DNA of 64,000 nt from contig OZ244979.1 in NCBI GenBank assembly GCA_965223095.1, positions 2,914,001-2,978,000 of the forward strand, in the 5' to 3' direction. The stretch is from J054 sp965223095. GTDB lineage: Bacteria > Pseudomonadota > Gammaproteobacteria > Steroidobacterales > GCA-2729495. The stretch's first letter is position 1; each line of letters begins with the position of its first letter. The translations under genes and the position numbers were made by a program. Below, piece after piece: positions 1 to 7,607 of the stretch. The notes beneath the pieces were generated by a model. It worked only from the letters and a program-made list of their open reading frames with translations. It was not told the origin of the DNA and made no database searches.

Positions 1-2673
1 CTCCGCCCGGGCGGCCTCTTCCTCGCGCAAGGCCTGCTCGGCGGCTTCCAAGGCCCGGCGGCGTTCGCCCAGCTCACGTTCGACCTGCTTTTCTTCAACC
101 AGCTGGGCGTCTAAATCGCGCTGCAACACCTCGATGGGCTCACCGCCCGAATCGATCTGCGACTGCAGCAATTCGATGCGCGCGCTTAAGGATTCACGCT
201 GACTGAGCACCCGGCTGAGAGTGGTGTTGGCCGACTCGCGCGACGCGCGCCGGCTTTCATAGTCGATCATGGTGCGAGCCGCCGTCTCCCGATCTTTTTC
301 CGCTTGCTGGCGGGCGTGGTTGTACTCTTCTAGCAGCTCGGCTTGCTGCCGCTGCAAGGTCGGCCGGCGATCATCCAAACGTTCGGTGGCTTCCACGGCG
401 TGATTAAGCCGAGCCCGTGCCTCTTCGATGGCTTGCTCTAGATCCGCAATTTCTGTGCGTAGATTTTCGCCATCGCGGCCCAAGGCTTGCAGCCGCGTAC
501 GTGCGCGTTCCAGTTCCTCGCGCCGGGCGGTGAGTTGCGCCCCCGCCTCGGCCAAGTTTTGGCCCGCGGTTTGCAGCTCTTCGCTGAGCAGCGCCCGTTG
601 TGCATCCAAGTCGGCGTTCTCGGCACGGGTTTGCTCGCGTTGCTGCTCCGCTAGCTTGACGGTCTGCTCCAAGTCACGGATCTCATCGCGCAGTTGGCGT
701 ATGTCTTGTTCACGGCTGATCAATCCGCCGGCCTCCTGCGTGCGGCGGTTGATGCGCATCCAGCCCTGCCCCAGCCAGACGCCGTCGGGGGTGATCACAC
801 TTTGCCCTGGGCGTAATCTGACCCGCAGGTTGATGGCCTCATCCAAGGAATCCGCCACCAGAACCCCGGCGAGCAAGCCGGTGGCACTGCCGGCCTGGCT
901 GGTCTTAGCCGCCAGGGTGCCGGCAAGATCTGGCTGACTGGGTGTCGCCGAATCCAACAGGGTTAGGTCGCCGGCCTGGGGTAAGCCGCGCAGGTACTCA
1001 TCGGGCCGCGGCACGCAAACCGCTTGTAGAAAATCGCCCAGCACGGTTTCCACCGCCCGCTCCCAAGGCTTGGCAACCTTCAGGCGCTGGGCCAGTCGCG
1101 GACGCGCCTGCAAACTTTCCCGGCCCAGCCAGCGCTGCACGGCCTCATCGTCTTCGCCAAACTCCGCCGCTTGCAAAGCTTCGAGGGTTTCCACGCGTCC
1201 GCGCCGGCTTTCGAGTTCACCGCGCTGGCTTTCTAATTCGGCGCCAATGCTCTGCTCAGCCTCGCGCAGCTGGGTGTTGCGCTGCTCACAATCGCGTAAG
1301 GCCTGTTGCAGTTCTTCCAGCGTCAGCCGGGCGGCTTCCTCGCTGCGGTTGCCGGCGGTCAAACCGTCCTCGATTTCGCTGAGGGTGATGCCCTGCCCTT
1401 CGGTATCCAATTCGACCTGGCGCGATTGCAGCTTTTCTAGTTGCAGTTCCAAATGCTCAATGCGGGTGCGTTCGACCTGACTGGCCTGCTGAAATTCCTT
1501 CGCTTCTAAACTGAACTCATGCCAGGCGGTTTGCCACGCGTCTTGCGCTTCTTCCACGCGTTGCAAATTGGCTGCCGAGGTTTCTTCCAACCGACGAGCC
1601 TGCTCCAGATCCGGTTCTAGCTGCTCAAGATGCGCTTCTAGTTCCTGCAGTTGGGCGGTGTCTTTGTCGATCTCAGTCGTGATCTCGTTGAGCTGGCCGC
1701 GGGCCTGTCGCAGGTCGTCCTGCTGACGCTGGCGCAGTTCGCGAGAATGTGTGATGGATTGCTCCAAACGCGAAATTTCGCTCTGCACACCATAATAGTT
1801 GCCCTGGGTGGTATTGAACGCATCGGTGGCCGCCACATGCCGTTCGCGGCAGCCTTCGATATTGGCCTCGCGGCTGCGCTGATCGGCCAGGGCCGACTCA
1901 AACTGAATCTTGGCGCGCGAGAGCTCGCCGTCGCGCTGTTCTAGATTTTGCTGCATCTCCGTGAGGCGGATGGACAACAGTTCGGCCTGCAAACGACGCT
2001 CATCGCCCTTGAGTTCTTGATAGCGCTCGGCTTGCCGTGCTTGACGCTGCAGATGCTTGATCTGCTTGTCGAGCTCCTCGCGCAAATCGTTTAAGCGATC
2101 GAGATTGTCGCGGGTATGGCGAATGCGGTTCTCGGTCTCACGACGGCGCTCCTTATATTTGGAGATGCCGGCGGCTTCTTCGATATACACGCGGATGTCA
2201 TCGGGCTTGGCCTCGATCAGGCGCGACACCATGCCCTGCTCGATGATGGCGTAGCTGCGCGGGCCCAGGCCGGTGCCCAGAAAAATATTGGTGATGTCTT
2301 TGCGGCGGCAGCGCGTGTTATTCAAAAAGTATTGCGAGGTGCCGTCCCGGGACACAGTGCGGCGAATGGCGATCTCGCTGTAGCTGGCATATTGCCCGCC
2401 CACGGAACCATCGGCATTGTCGAAGCACAACTCGATGGTGGCGCTGCCCACGGGCTTGCGGCCCGCCGAGCCGTTGAAGATGACATCGGCCATGGAGTCG
2501 CCGCGCAAATGCTTAGCCGAGGACTCGCCCATGACCCAGCGGATGGCATCGATCACATTGGATTTGCCACAACCATTGGGGCCCACGACCCCGATCAGGT
2601 TACTGGGCAAAGTAATCGTGGTGGGATCGACGAAGGATTTAAACCCCGCCAGCTTAATTTTTTTTAACCGCAT
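1..2673 (-). CDS. smc: Chromosome segregation ATPase SMC, N-terminal part (cut by window start)
   Basis: SMC forms the ring-shaped ATPase that compacts and segregates the chromosome with ScpA and ScpB. The frame is open from an ATG at 2673 to the first base of the window, giving 891 codons without a stop; the C-terminal ATPase lobe (signature motif, Walker B) lies outside. Seen: an N-terminal head with Walker A GPNGCGKSN at residues 31-39, then long charged heptad-rich coiled coil, a non-coiled hinge-like stretch at about residues 505-640, and a second Glu/Arg/Gln-rich coiled coil running off the edge. The family is usually about 1150-1200 residues, so roughly a quarter is missing. It is divergent from queF. 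The assignment is firm because head, coil and hinge appear in the right order. Confidence 0.96.
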   Translation of the reverse strand, partial: MRLKKIKLAGFKSFVDPTTITLPSNLIGVVGPNGCGKSNVIDAIRWVMGESSAKHLRGDSMADVIFNGSAGRKPVGSATIELCFDNADGSVGGQYASYSEIAIRRTVSRDGTSQYFLNNTRCRRKDITNIFLGTGLGPRSYAIIEQGMVSRLIEAKPDDIRVYIEEAAGISKYKERRRETENRIRHTRDNLDRLNDLREELDKQIKHLQRQARQAERYQELKGDERRLQAELLSIRLTEMQQNLEQRDGELSRAKIQFESALADQRSREANIEGCRERHVAATDAFNTTQGNYYGVQSEISRLEQSITHSRELRQRQQDDLRQARGQLNEITTEIDKDTAQLQELEAHLEQLEPDLEQARRLEETSAANLQRVEEAQDAWQTAWHEFSLEAKEFQQASQVERTRIEHLELQLEKLQSRQVELDTEGQGITLSEIEDGLTAGNRSEEAARLTLEELQQALRDCEQRNTQLREAEQSIGAELESQRGELESRRGRVETLEALQAAEFGEDDEAVQRWLGRESLQARPRLAQRLKVAKPWERAVETVLGDFLQAVCVPRPDEYLRGLPQAGDLTLLDSATPSQPDLAGTLAAKTSQAGSATGLLAGVLVADSLDEAINLRVRLRPGQSVITPDGVWLGQGWMRINRRTQEAGGLISREQDIRQLRDEIRDLEQTVKLAEQQREQTRAENADLDAQRALLSEELQTAGQNLAEAGAQLTARREELERARTRLQALGRDGENLRTEIADLEQAIEEARARLNHAVEATERLDDRRPTLQRQQAELLEEYNHARQQAEKDRETAARTMIDYESRRASRESANTTLSRVLSQRESLSARIELLQSQIDSGGEPIEVLQRDLDAQLVEEKQVERELGERRRALEAAEQALREEEAARAE

Positions 2674-2934
2674 GCTAATAGCCGCCTAGAACAGGCTCAA
2701 TGGTGGCGACAAATGCAGGCAAATTCCTCGGTCAACGAGCAACACGCACCCCCGTTAGGCCGGCGAGTCCCTAAACTGACGCCGGCATCCCGCAATCAAG
2801 CAAACCACGGCTTTTTTGCAAAGCAATAGTTCACGCACAGCGGCTAGTGTAAAGTAAAAAACACAGCAACACACCCGAGTTATGCCGCAGTTGCCCAAGA
2901 CTTTTTTTATCCCGATATACAGCTGGTAAACACG
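2674..2934. other. Intergenic region between divergent smc and queF
   Basis: This 261-bp stretch must hold the promoters of both divergent genes. I see no convincing sigma-70 pair, repeat or RNA. A preQ1 riboswitch, often found before queuosine genes in Firmicutes, is not recognisable here. Confidence 0.5.
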
Positions 2935-3327
2935 TTGAACAACGCATTGGAAGCCTTTGATAATCCAAGTCCTGACCGCGAGTATGTAATCAGAATTCGC
3001 CTACCGGAGTTCACTTGCTTGTGCCCCAAGACGGGCCAGCCGGACTTCGCCGAGCTGCATTTTGAGTACATCGCGGCACAACATTGCGTGGAATTAAAAT
3101 CGCTGAAGCAATATATCTGGGGCTTTCGCGACGTGGGCGCCTTCCACGAAGCCGTCACCAACGAAATCTTGGATGACCTGGTGGCCCTGCTGAGCCCCAA
3201 ATACGCCCGGCTGCGCGCCGAATTCAATGTCCGCGGCGGTCTGTACACCACCGTCATTGCCGATTTCCGCGCCCCGGGCTGGACAGCGCCCGAAACCATT
3301 GATCTGGGCACAGAGAGCGCCGCCTAG
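2935..3327 (+). CDS. queF: NADPH-dependent 7-cyano-7-deazaguanine reductase, short type
   Basis: QueF reduces the nitrile preQ0 to the amine preQ1 in queuosine tRNA-modification synthesis, in the cytoplasm. Seen from the TTG at 2935: LCPKTGQPDF places the nucleophilic Cys at 30 and the general-acid Asp at 37; VELKSLKQY (from residue 52) is the QueF motif for NADPH binding; GAFHEAV holds the His-Glu pair that contacts the substrate. The 130-residue length matches the unimodular T-fold type (YkvM-like), not the about 280-residue E. coli form. The start is uncertain: no ATG or GTG lies in frame nearby, only TTG at 2935 or 2947, and no clear Shine-Dalgarno is visible. The reading frame stays open upstream to at least 2881 without a standard start. 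It stands alone between smc and dksA. Confidence 0.92.
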   Translation: MNNALEAFDNPSPDREYVIRIRLPEFTCLCPKTGQPDFAELHFEYIAAQHCVELKSLKQYIWGFRDVGAFHEAVTNEILDDLVALLSPKYARLRAEFNVRGGLYTTVIADFRAPGWTAPETIDLGTESAA

Positions 3328-3357
3328 CCTGCCCTTTTTGCGCCAATAAACCAGCCC

Positions 3358-3385
3358 TTTAAACCCGGCGCCACGTGGGTATAAT
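3358..3385 (+). promoter_or_regulatory. Probable sigma-70 promoter of dksA
   Basis: A perfect TATAAT lies at 3380-3385 with a weaker TTTAAA (4 of 6 to consensus) at 3358-3363 and a 16-bp spacer. Transcription would start near 3392, about 27 nt before the dksA ATG at 3419. Confidence 0.6.
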
Positions 3386-3418
3386 GCGTCGGTTTTTCAC
3401 CAGCGAGAGTCCGTATTG

Positions 3419-4357
3419 ATGGCTGCCAAGAAAGCCTCCTCCCGGAAGAAAGCCAAGCGCAAGAAGAAAACCACGGCCAAGAAAAAGGCCGCCAGCCGCA
3501 AGCGCGCGCCCGCCAAAAAGAAGGTCACCCGCAAGAAAAAGGCAGTCAGTAAGAAGAAGGCTGCTAGCAAGAAAAAGAAGACCAAGCGCAAGAAGAAGCC
3601 GGCGGTGAAGAAGCGCGCAGCCCGCAAGAAAAAGGCAACCAGTAAGAAAAAATCCAAGGGTAAGAAAAAGGCGAGCAAGAAAAAAGCGTCGACCAAGAAA
3701 CCCGCGGCCAAGAAAAAGGCCAGTCGCAAGAAACCGGCGACCAAGAAGAAAACCAGCAGCAAAAAGAAAGCTGCAGTGAAGAAGAAGGCCGGCAAGAAGA
3801 AAGCGGTGGCCAAAAAACCGGCGGCGAAAAAGAAAGCCGCGGTTAAGAAAAAACCCCCTTCGCAACGCCGACGGCCCACCGGCAAGGGCAAAGCGAAGGC
3901 GCGCGCGCGGAAAGTTGACGAGTCTGCTCTCATTCACGGCATTGAGCCGTACTTCCCCGAGCGCGATGAAGACTATATGAACGAAGAGCAGCTCGAGCAC
4001 TTTCGCGATATTTTGCTCGGCTGGAAGAACGAACTTATTCAAGAGGTCGATCGAACCGTTCATCACATGCAGGATGAAGCCAGTAACTTCCCGGACCCGA
4101 ATGACCGGGCCACCCAGGAGTCGGAGTTTGGCTTGGAGCTGCGCACCCGGGACCGCGAACGCAAACTGCTAAAGAAAATTGAACAGGCCCTAGGCCGAAT
4201 TGACGACGGTAGCTATGGCTATTGCGAGGAAACGGGCGAAGAGATCGGACTGCGACGCTTAGAAGCCCGTCCCGTGGCGACACTCTGCGTCGAGGCGCAA
4301 GAACGGCGTGAACTCGCCGAACGCCAGTACCGGGACCGGGAAGACCAGTACCGCTAG
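3419..4357 (+). CDS. dksA: DksA-family transcription factor with long histone-like N-terminal tail
   Basis: DksA binds the RNA polymerase secondary channel and, with ppGpp, adjusts rRNA, tRNA and amino-acid promoters. I chose the ATG at 3419; a TTG directly before it is also in frame. Numbering from that TTG, residues 1-166 are a low-complexity Lys/Ala/Ser/Arg tail made of KKK-A/S/T-type repeats. Residues 168-313 are a complete DksA core of the usual length: coiled-coil tip DPNDRA with the key Asp and Ala, then ESEFGLELRTRDRERK, then the globular end. The zinc site is degenerate: CEET at 270-273 and CVEA at 291-294 keep only the first Cys of each pair, like the zinc-independent DksA2 of Pseudomonas aeruginosa. 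The tail resembles histone H1 and may bind DNA or RNA; that is inference. The gluQ gene follows, a classic pairing. Confidence 0.93.
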   Translation: MAAKKASSRKKAKRKKKTTAKKKAASRKRAPAKKKVTRKKKAVSKKKAASKKKKTKRKKKPAVKKRAARKKKATSKKKSKGKKKASKKKASTKKPAAKKKASRKKPATKKKTSSKKKAAVKKKAGKKKAVAKKPAAKKKAAVKKKPPSQRRRPTGKGKAKARARKVDESALIHGIEPYFPERDEDYMNEEQLEHFRDILLGWKNELIQEVDRTVHHMQDEASNFPDPNDRATQESEFGLELRTRDRERKLLKKIEQALGRIDDGSYGYCEETGEEIGLRRLEARPVATLCVEAQERRELAERQYRDREDQYR

Positions 4358-4386
4358 TCACGGGCCGACAGATTAGCGCTGCAGAG

Positions 4387-5265
4387 CTGTCTCGACCTGC
4401 CCGTGGCGAAGCCGCCTATCGCGGCCGATTCGCACCCTCGCCCACGGGGCCCTTGCATGCCGGGTCCCTATTAGCCGCGGTCGCCAGCTACCTGCGCGCC
4501 AAACAGCAGCGGGGCCAATGGCTGCTACGCATTGAAGATATCGACCCACCTCGCGAAGTCGCCGGCGCCACGGAGGCGATTCTACGCAGCCTGGACGCCC
4601 ATGGACTGCACTGGGACGGACAAGTGCGTTACCAAAGTCGGCATCTGGATGAATATGCGGCCGTGATCGACCGGCTATTCGCCGACGGGTCTGCCTACGC
4701 CTGCACCTGCTCGAGAAAATCTATTCGGCGCTCGGCGCCGCAGGGAATTGCCGGTGCTGTCTACCCCGGCACCTGCCGCCAAGCGAATCATGGCAGCACG
4801 AATGCCGCTATTCGCCTACGCACCGAGCCGGTCAGCATCGAATTCACCGATCTGTATTGCGGCCCCCTCGCCTACCAACTAGAACGCGACTTGGGCGATT
4901 TCATCATCCGCCGCCGCGACGGCTTAAGCGCCTATGTCATCGCCTGTGTGCTCGATGACGCCGAGGCCGGCATCACGGAGATCATTCGGGGTGACGATAT
5001 TCTTGGCTTTACACCCGCGCAGATTTGGCTGCAGCGACAGCTTGGCCTGGCGCAGCCCGGGTATGGGCATATTCCGGTATTGCGCGGCGCTGATGGGGAG
5101 AAGCTCAGCAAGCAGACGGGAGCCCCTGCGGTGGACGATAAGCGGGCGGGTGAAAATATCTACCAGGCCTTAGTGGAACTGGGTTATCAGCCGCCGGCAG
5201 CACTATCAGCAGCGCCTGTCACACAGCTATGGGCATGGGCTATCGAGGATAGTGGCCCTAGTTAA
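4387..5265 (+). CDS. gluQ: Glutamyl-Q tRNA(Asp) synthetase, non-canonical start codon
   Basis: GluQ attaches glutamate to the queuosine in the anticodon of tRNA-Asp, acting in the same modification pathway as queF nearby. Seen: RFAPSPTGPLHAGSL contains the HIGH-like HAGS; CTC...C (YACTCSR and YPGTCR) are the zinc ligands; GEKLSKQ is the KMSK-like loop. The anticodon-binding domain is absent, as in the family. Start problem: between the in-frame stop at 4309 and the TTG at 4453 there is no ATG, GTG or TTG, and starting at 4453 would delete the APSPTG segment just before HAGS. The entry uses CTG at 4387; ATT at 4372 is the alternative. It follows dksA by about 30 bp, as in many gammaproteobacteria. 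Function is sure, start is not. Confidence 0.9.
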   Translation: MSRPARGEAAYRGRFAPSPTGPLHAGSLLAAVASYLRAKQQRGQWLLRIEDIDPPREVAGATEAILRSLDAHGLHWDGQVRYQSRHLDEYAAVIDRLFADGSAYACTCSRKSIRRSAPQGIAGAVYPGTCRQANHGSTNAAIRLRTEPVSIEFTDLYCGPLAYQLERDLGDFIIRRRDGLSAYVIACVLDDAEAGITEIIRGDDILGFTPAQIWLQRQLGLAQPGYGHIPVLRGADGEKLSKQTGAPAVDDKRAGENIYQALVELGYQPPAALSAAPVTQLWAWAIEDSGPS

Positions 5266-5337
5266 ACTCAGAAAACAGTTCACATGGCTCGCAGCGGATA
5301 TTAAGAACGGCCAAGTTAACGTCACCGTACCCATTAC

Positions 5338-5700
5338 TTACCGATTCGTGGAAAGCCGATACCAGGAAAAAACAAGCACGCCGTAAGGAATGCCGTAAAA
5401 CAACAAAAACGCTGCTGTGAACTTTGGCGTAAAAAATATGTGACCCATAGTCGCGAAAATCGCAATGAAAACTCCTGGCAATAGCAATTTCGACCTTGAC
5501 CAATTTTCGAGTTGCGGCTGCATCCACGACCAAGCCAGAAGGACAGCCAACGAAATCAGGAAGCAGCATAAAATGAAAACATCAAACCCAGGCGACTCGG
5601 CAACTTTTGCCACTATTCCCAGCAGAAACGCGGCGATGATGAAAGCGGTCGAAAAAGCGGTGACCTGAGCACCTGACCAGCGTCGGGGGTTGATTCTCAT
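5338..5700 (-). CDS. Small membrane protein of unknown function
   Basis: I do not recognise this 120-residue protein. It has a short positively charged N-terminus (RINPRRWS) and four likely membrane segments at about residues 14-32, 40-58, 71-87 and 92-110, so it should sit in the inner membrane. The start is the ATG at 5700. A diverged, truncated copy of its first ~30 codons lies at 6655-6747, between two direct repeats, which argues the gene belongs to a duplicating or decaying islet. It is convergent with gluQ, with about 70 bp between their stops. No function is proposed. Confidence 0.6.
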   Translation of the reverse strand: MRINPRRWSGAQVTAFSTAFIIAAFLLGIVAKVAESPGFDVFILCCFLISLAVLLAWSWMQPQLENWSRSKLLLPGVFIAIFATMGHIFFTPKFTAAFLLFYGIPYGVLVFSWYRLSTNR

Positions 5701-5819
5701 AGCAACATTCGGGTTCTGCTTAGCCGGCAGTTGACCGCGGATTTTTCCACACCAGTTGAAGTTTTTTTGGTTTTTGGCCCAGACACGACTTTCCGCTTAA
5801 CAAGTTATCGGTGTGATGC

Positions 5820-6131
5820 TCATGTCTCAGTGATCTGGTCGACGAACGGTTGCAACAAGCGACGGCCGTGGACCACGGCGACGACGAGCACCTCGTTGCC
5901 CTGGACGCGATAGACGAGTCGGTAGCTGTAGACGAAGCACTCGCGGATCGTTTCGTCATCAAGCTCGGGCACGATGCGACCGGCGTTCGGGAAGTTCGAT
6001 AGGTTGCGTGCAGTTTGGAGGATCTTGCTGACCACGGCCCGCGTATAGGCCGGTGAGTCACGGTCGATCTACTCGGCAATGGCATCAACGTCATCGAGTG
6101 CCGTCGGCGACCAACTTACCGCGTAGTCCAT
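5820..6131 (-). pseudogene. ParE/RelE-family toxin with in-frame stop at codon 21
   Basis: Reading from the ATG at 6131, the frame gives MDYAVSWSPTALDDVDAIAE, then a TAG (complement of 6069-6071), then IDRDSPAYTRAVVSKILQ and a full C-terminal part with the family hallmark FPNAGRIVPELDD, IRECFVYSYRLVYRV and VVAVVHGRR. Members of this family usually carry a Tyr codon (TAT/TAC) where the TAG now stands (AEYI), so a single substitution explains it. Restart at the GTG at 6035 would yield 71 residues lacking the first helix. The ATG overlaps the end of the antitoxin gene by 16 bp, the normal coupling in such modules. ParE-type toxins inhibit gyrase and RelE-type cleave mRNA; the sequence does not decide which. 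Probably inactive, unless the stop is a sequencing error or is suppressed. Confidence 0.8.
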
Positions 6132-6304
6132 TCGGCCAGGCGTTGTTCGGCTTCCTCTTGCGATACCGTGCCGTGTTCGTTGGCCGCTTCAATGCCGCGC
6201 TGGACTTTTTCGATGACGTACAGGTGATACTGAACGTCTTCCAACGTGCAGTCATCCGGCAACTTGTCGAGCAGTTCTTGTACTTCCTGTTTAGCCGCGC
6301 TCAC
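6116..6304 (-). CDS. Antitoxin of a RelE/ParE-type module
   Basis: A 62-residue acidic, helical protein starting at GTG 6304 with a good GGAG ribosome-binding site 8 bp upstream. The pattern (helix, DDCTLEDVQYHLYVIEKVQRGIEAA, then SQEEAEQRLAEW) matches small antitoxins that pair with RelE/ParE toxins: the C-terminal part wraps and neutralises the toxin. It lies immediately upstream of, and overlaps, the toxin gene in the usual antitoxin-first order. Because the toxin has an in-frame stop, the antitoxin may now be an orphan that could still protect against related modules. I cannot assign a DNA-binding fold. Confidence 0.75.
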   Translation of the reverse strand: MSAAKQEVQELLDKLPDDCTLEDVQYHLYVIEKVQRGIEAANEHGTVSQEEAEQRLAEWTTR

Positions 6305-6364
6305 GGGTTGATCTCCGTCATTGTCAGGGATGATTTACCAAGCTTTCGCCCCTATCACTGCTGA

Positions 6365-6573
6365 AGGGTAGCCTACGCGTACCGCAAAGAACACCGGTTC
6401 ACCCAAGCCGAGCTCCTCGGGATCTCGCGACAGTACGTGCAGGCGTTCGAAGCCGGCCGGCGCAAAATGCCGTCCTCGATGTCGCCGACGCTGGCGCAGT
6501 TATTTGGGGTGTCGCTGGAAGAACTGTTCGGCATGCCGACACCGAAGAACAAGCGCGGGCCAGCCTCCAAGCG
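6365..6573 (+). pseudogene. Remnant of an XRE-family helix-turn-helix regulator
   Basis: Between a stop at 6362 and the first direct repeat, the frame encodes an HTH-like stretch: YRKEHRFTQAELLGISRQYV, then QAFEAGRRKMP, then LAQLFGVSLEELFGM and a basic KNKRGPASK tail. The normal motif has a few more residues between TQAEL and GISRQ, and the first helix lacks a start codon, so the gene is cut at its 5' end and internally deleted. Repeat 1 replaces its 3' end. A shorter frame could begin at GTG 6437 but would lack half the HTH. Non-functional remnant; the partner it once regulated is unknown. Confidence 0.6.
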
Positions 6574-6660
6574 GTTAGCGGGGACACCCATCATAAGTCC
6601 AGTGCATTTCTTGCCAATTCACCTTGATATGCCCAGAGTTGTTGTGGATGTCCCGATAGT
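6571..6660. repeat. 90-bp direct repeat, copy 1
   Basis: Begins GCGGTTAGCGGGGACACCCA and ends CGATAGT. It matches copy 2 at 6814-6903 with three substitutions over 90 bp, all C/T. It abuts the XRE remnant. The GGGGACACCCAT core resembles sequences I associate with ends of small REP- or MITE-type elements, but no transposase is present here. Confidence 0.85.
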
Positions 6661-6747
6661 GATCCCGAGCAGAAACGCAGCCATGATGAAAGCCGTTGCA
6701 AAGGCGGTGACCTGCGAACCTGACCAGCTGCGGGGATCGATTTTCAT
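6655..6747 (-). pseudogene. Truncated copy of the 5338-5700 membrane-protein gene
   Basis: From the ATG at 6747 the frame gives MKIDPRSWSGSQVTAFATAF and IMAAFLLGI, clearly homologous to MRINPRRWSGAQVTAFSTAF in the intact gene, then runs into direct repeat 1. Only the first ~30 codons and the upstream DNA to about 6795 are kept. Both copies read on the minus strand. It is a gene fragment stranded between the two repeats. Confidence 0.75.
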
Positions 6748-6813
6748 ACCAACACTCGGGTTTTGCGTAGCCGCCGCATCAACGACTGATTTTGATCGCC
6801 GGCGCCTTGCATA

Positions 6814-6903
6814 GCGGTTAGCGGGGACACCCATCATAAGTCCAGTGCATTTCCTGCCAATTCACCCCGATATGCCCAGAGTTGTTGTGGATGTCCCGAT
6901 AGT
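6814..6903. repeat. 90-bp direct repeat, copy 2
   Basis: Same sequence and orientation as copy 1 at 6571-6660 (87 of 90 identical). The pair brackets 153 bp holding the truncated membrane-protein fragment. Confidence 0.85.
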
Positions 6904-7195
6904 AGTGTGCCGATAGTGTGGAACTAAACAGTCGATATGGCTTATCGCAACCCAAACTGCAAGGGTTGGATGTGACAAAAGGCCGAGATTCCGGTCACTG
7001 CCCTCCGCATATTCTAGGTATAAACCACATAACTTATAGTTTTTATCTTTCTAATTAATAAGAATATTTACAAGCTTATAGAAGCGCCCCCACGGAGCAA
7101 AACGCAGCCCCGAACTTGTGCAGCCAAGCTGGGTCTAATAGGTTTGTGGCGTTGCGGCACAGCGCGCCCGTATACTATAACGACGAGGCCGACCC
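6904..7195. other. Gene-free, partly AT-rich region upstream of phaR
   Basis: No plausible gene. A strongly AT-rich block at about 7020-7080 contrasts with the surrounding GC-rich DNA and could act as an upstream promoter element or be a relic of mobile DNA. Confidence 0.5.
7152..7181 (+). promoter_or_regulatory. Possible phaR promoter
   Basis: TTGCGG at 7152-7157 and TATAAC at 7176-7181 are 18 bp apart. Transcription would begin only about 8 nt before the ATG at 7196, so the mRNA would be nearly leaderless. Weak call. Confidence 0.35.
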
Positions 7196-7546
7196 ATGAA
7201 CGAAACTAGAGTCATTCGAAAGTATGTGAATCGGCGGCTCTACGACACCCAGGAGAGTCGTTACGTCAACCTAGAAGAGTTGCGCCGCCTGATTTTAGAC
7301 GGCGAGCAAATTCGCGTGGTCGAGCGGACCAGCGGAGCAGACATCACCACCAGTATTCTGCTGCAGATCATTGGCGAGTCGCAGCGGGAACACCCGTTAC
7401 TCAGCGCAAAATTCTTGTGCGACGTGATCCGGCTCACCGGTAGAGGTCAAACTGACCCCAGCTTAGCGGGCCGGCTCAATGACGCGCTGCAATCAGCATT
7501 GCGCGAGCCACCACCGGCACCCAGCAGCGGGTATTTCAATAGCTAG
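7196..7546 (+). CDS. phaR: PhaR-type polyhydroxyalkanoate synthesis regulator
   Basis: PhaR represses PHA-granule genes and binds both DNA and PHA polymer. Seen in 116 residues: the near-invariant N-terminal block RVIRKYVNRRLYDTQESRYV followed by NLEELRRLILDGEQIRVVE and TTSILLQIIGE, which together make the PHA accumulation regulator DNA-binding domain (about residues 5-65); the following LLSAKFLCDVIRLTG corresponds to the PHB-binding region, and the tail is short and Pro-rich. Family members are often 120-190 residues, so this is a compact form. No pha biosynthesis gene is in the window. Some bacteria carry such a regulator next to unrelated core genes, so direct control of PHA synthesis is inferred. 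Confidence 0.85.
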   Translation: MNETRVIRKYVNRRLYDTQESRYVNLEELRRLILDGEQIRVVERTSGADITTSILLQIIGESQREHPLLSAKFLCDVIRLTGRGQTDPSLAGRLNDALQSALREPPPAPSSGYFNS

Positions 7547-7553
7547 ATACAAA

Positions 7554-7583
7554 CAGGGGCCGCGACAAACGTCGCGGCCCCTG
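7554..7583. terminator. Bidirectional terminator between phaR and pnp
   Basis: A perfect 13-bp stem (CAGGGGCCGCGAC with GTCGCGGCCCCTG) around an AAAC loop sits between the convergent stops of phaR and pnp. On the minus strand it is followed by TTTGTAT, so it best serves pnp. Confidence 0.85.
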
Positions 7584-7607
7584 CTTACTCTGGCAGCAGC
7601 GGTTAAG

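Noticed and set aside
2641..2700. Search for CRISPR arrays here and in the rest of the window
   Set aside because: No regularly spaced short direct repeats with variable spacers were seen; the only tandem array is the tRNA-derived one.
3359..4066. Long antisense frame opposite the dksA tail, with apparent membrane-like Phe/Leu-rich protein
   Set aside because: It is the complement of Lys (AAG/AAA) repeats, which reads as CTT/TTT (Leu/Phe). A shadow of low-complexity coding DNA.
5760..5820. TTAACAAGTTAT motif considered as an integron attC core
   Set aside because: No paired inverse core or stem of attC size, and no cassette array or integrase nearby.
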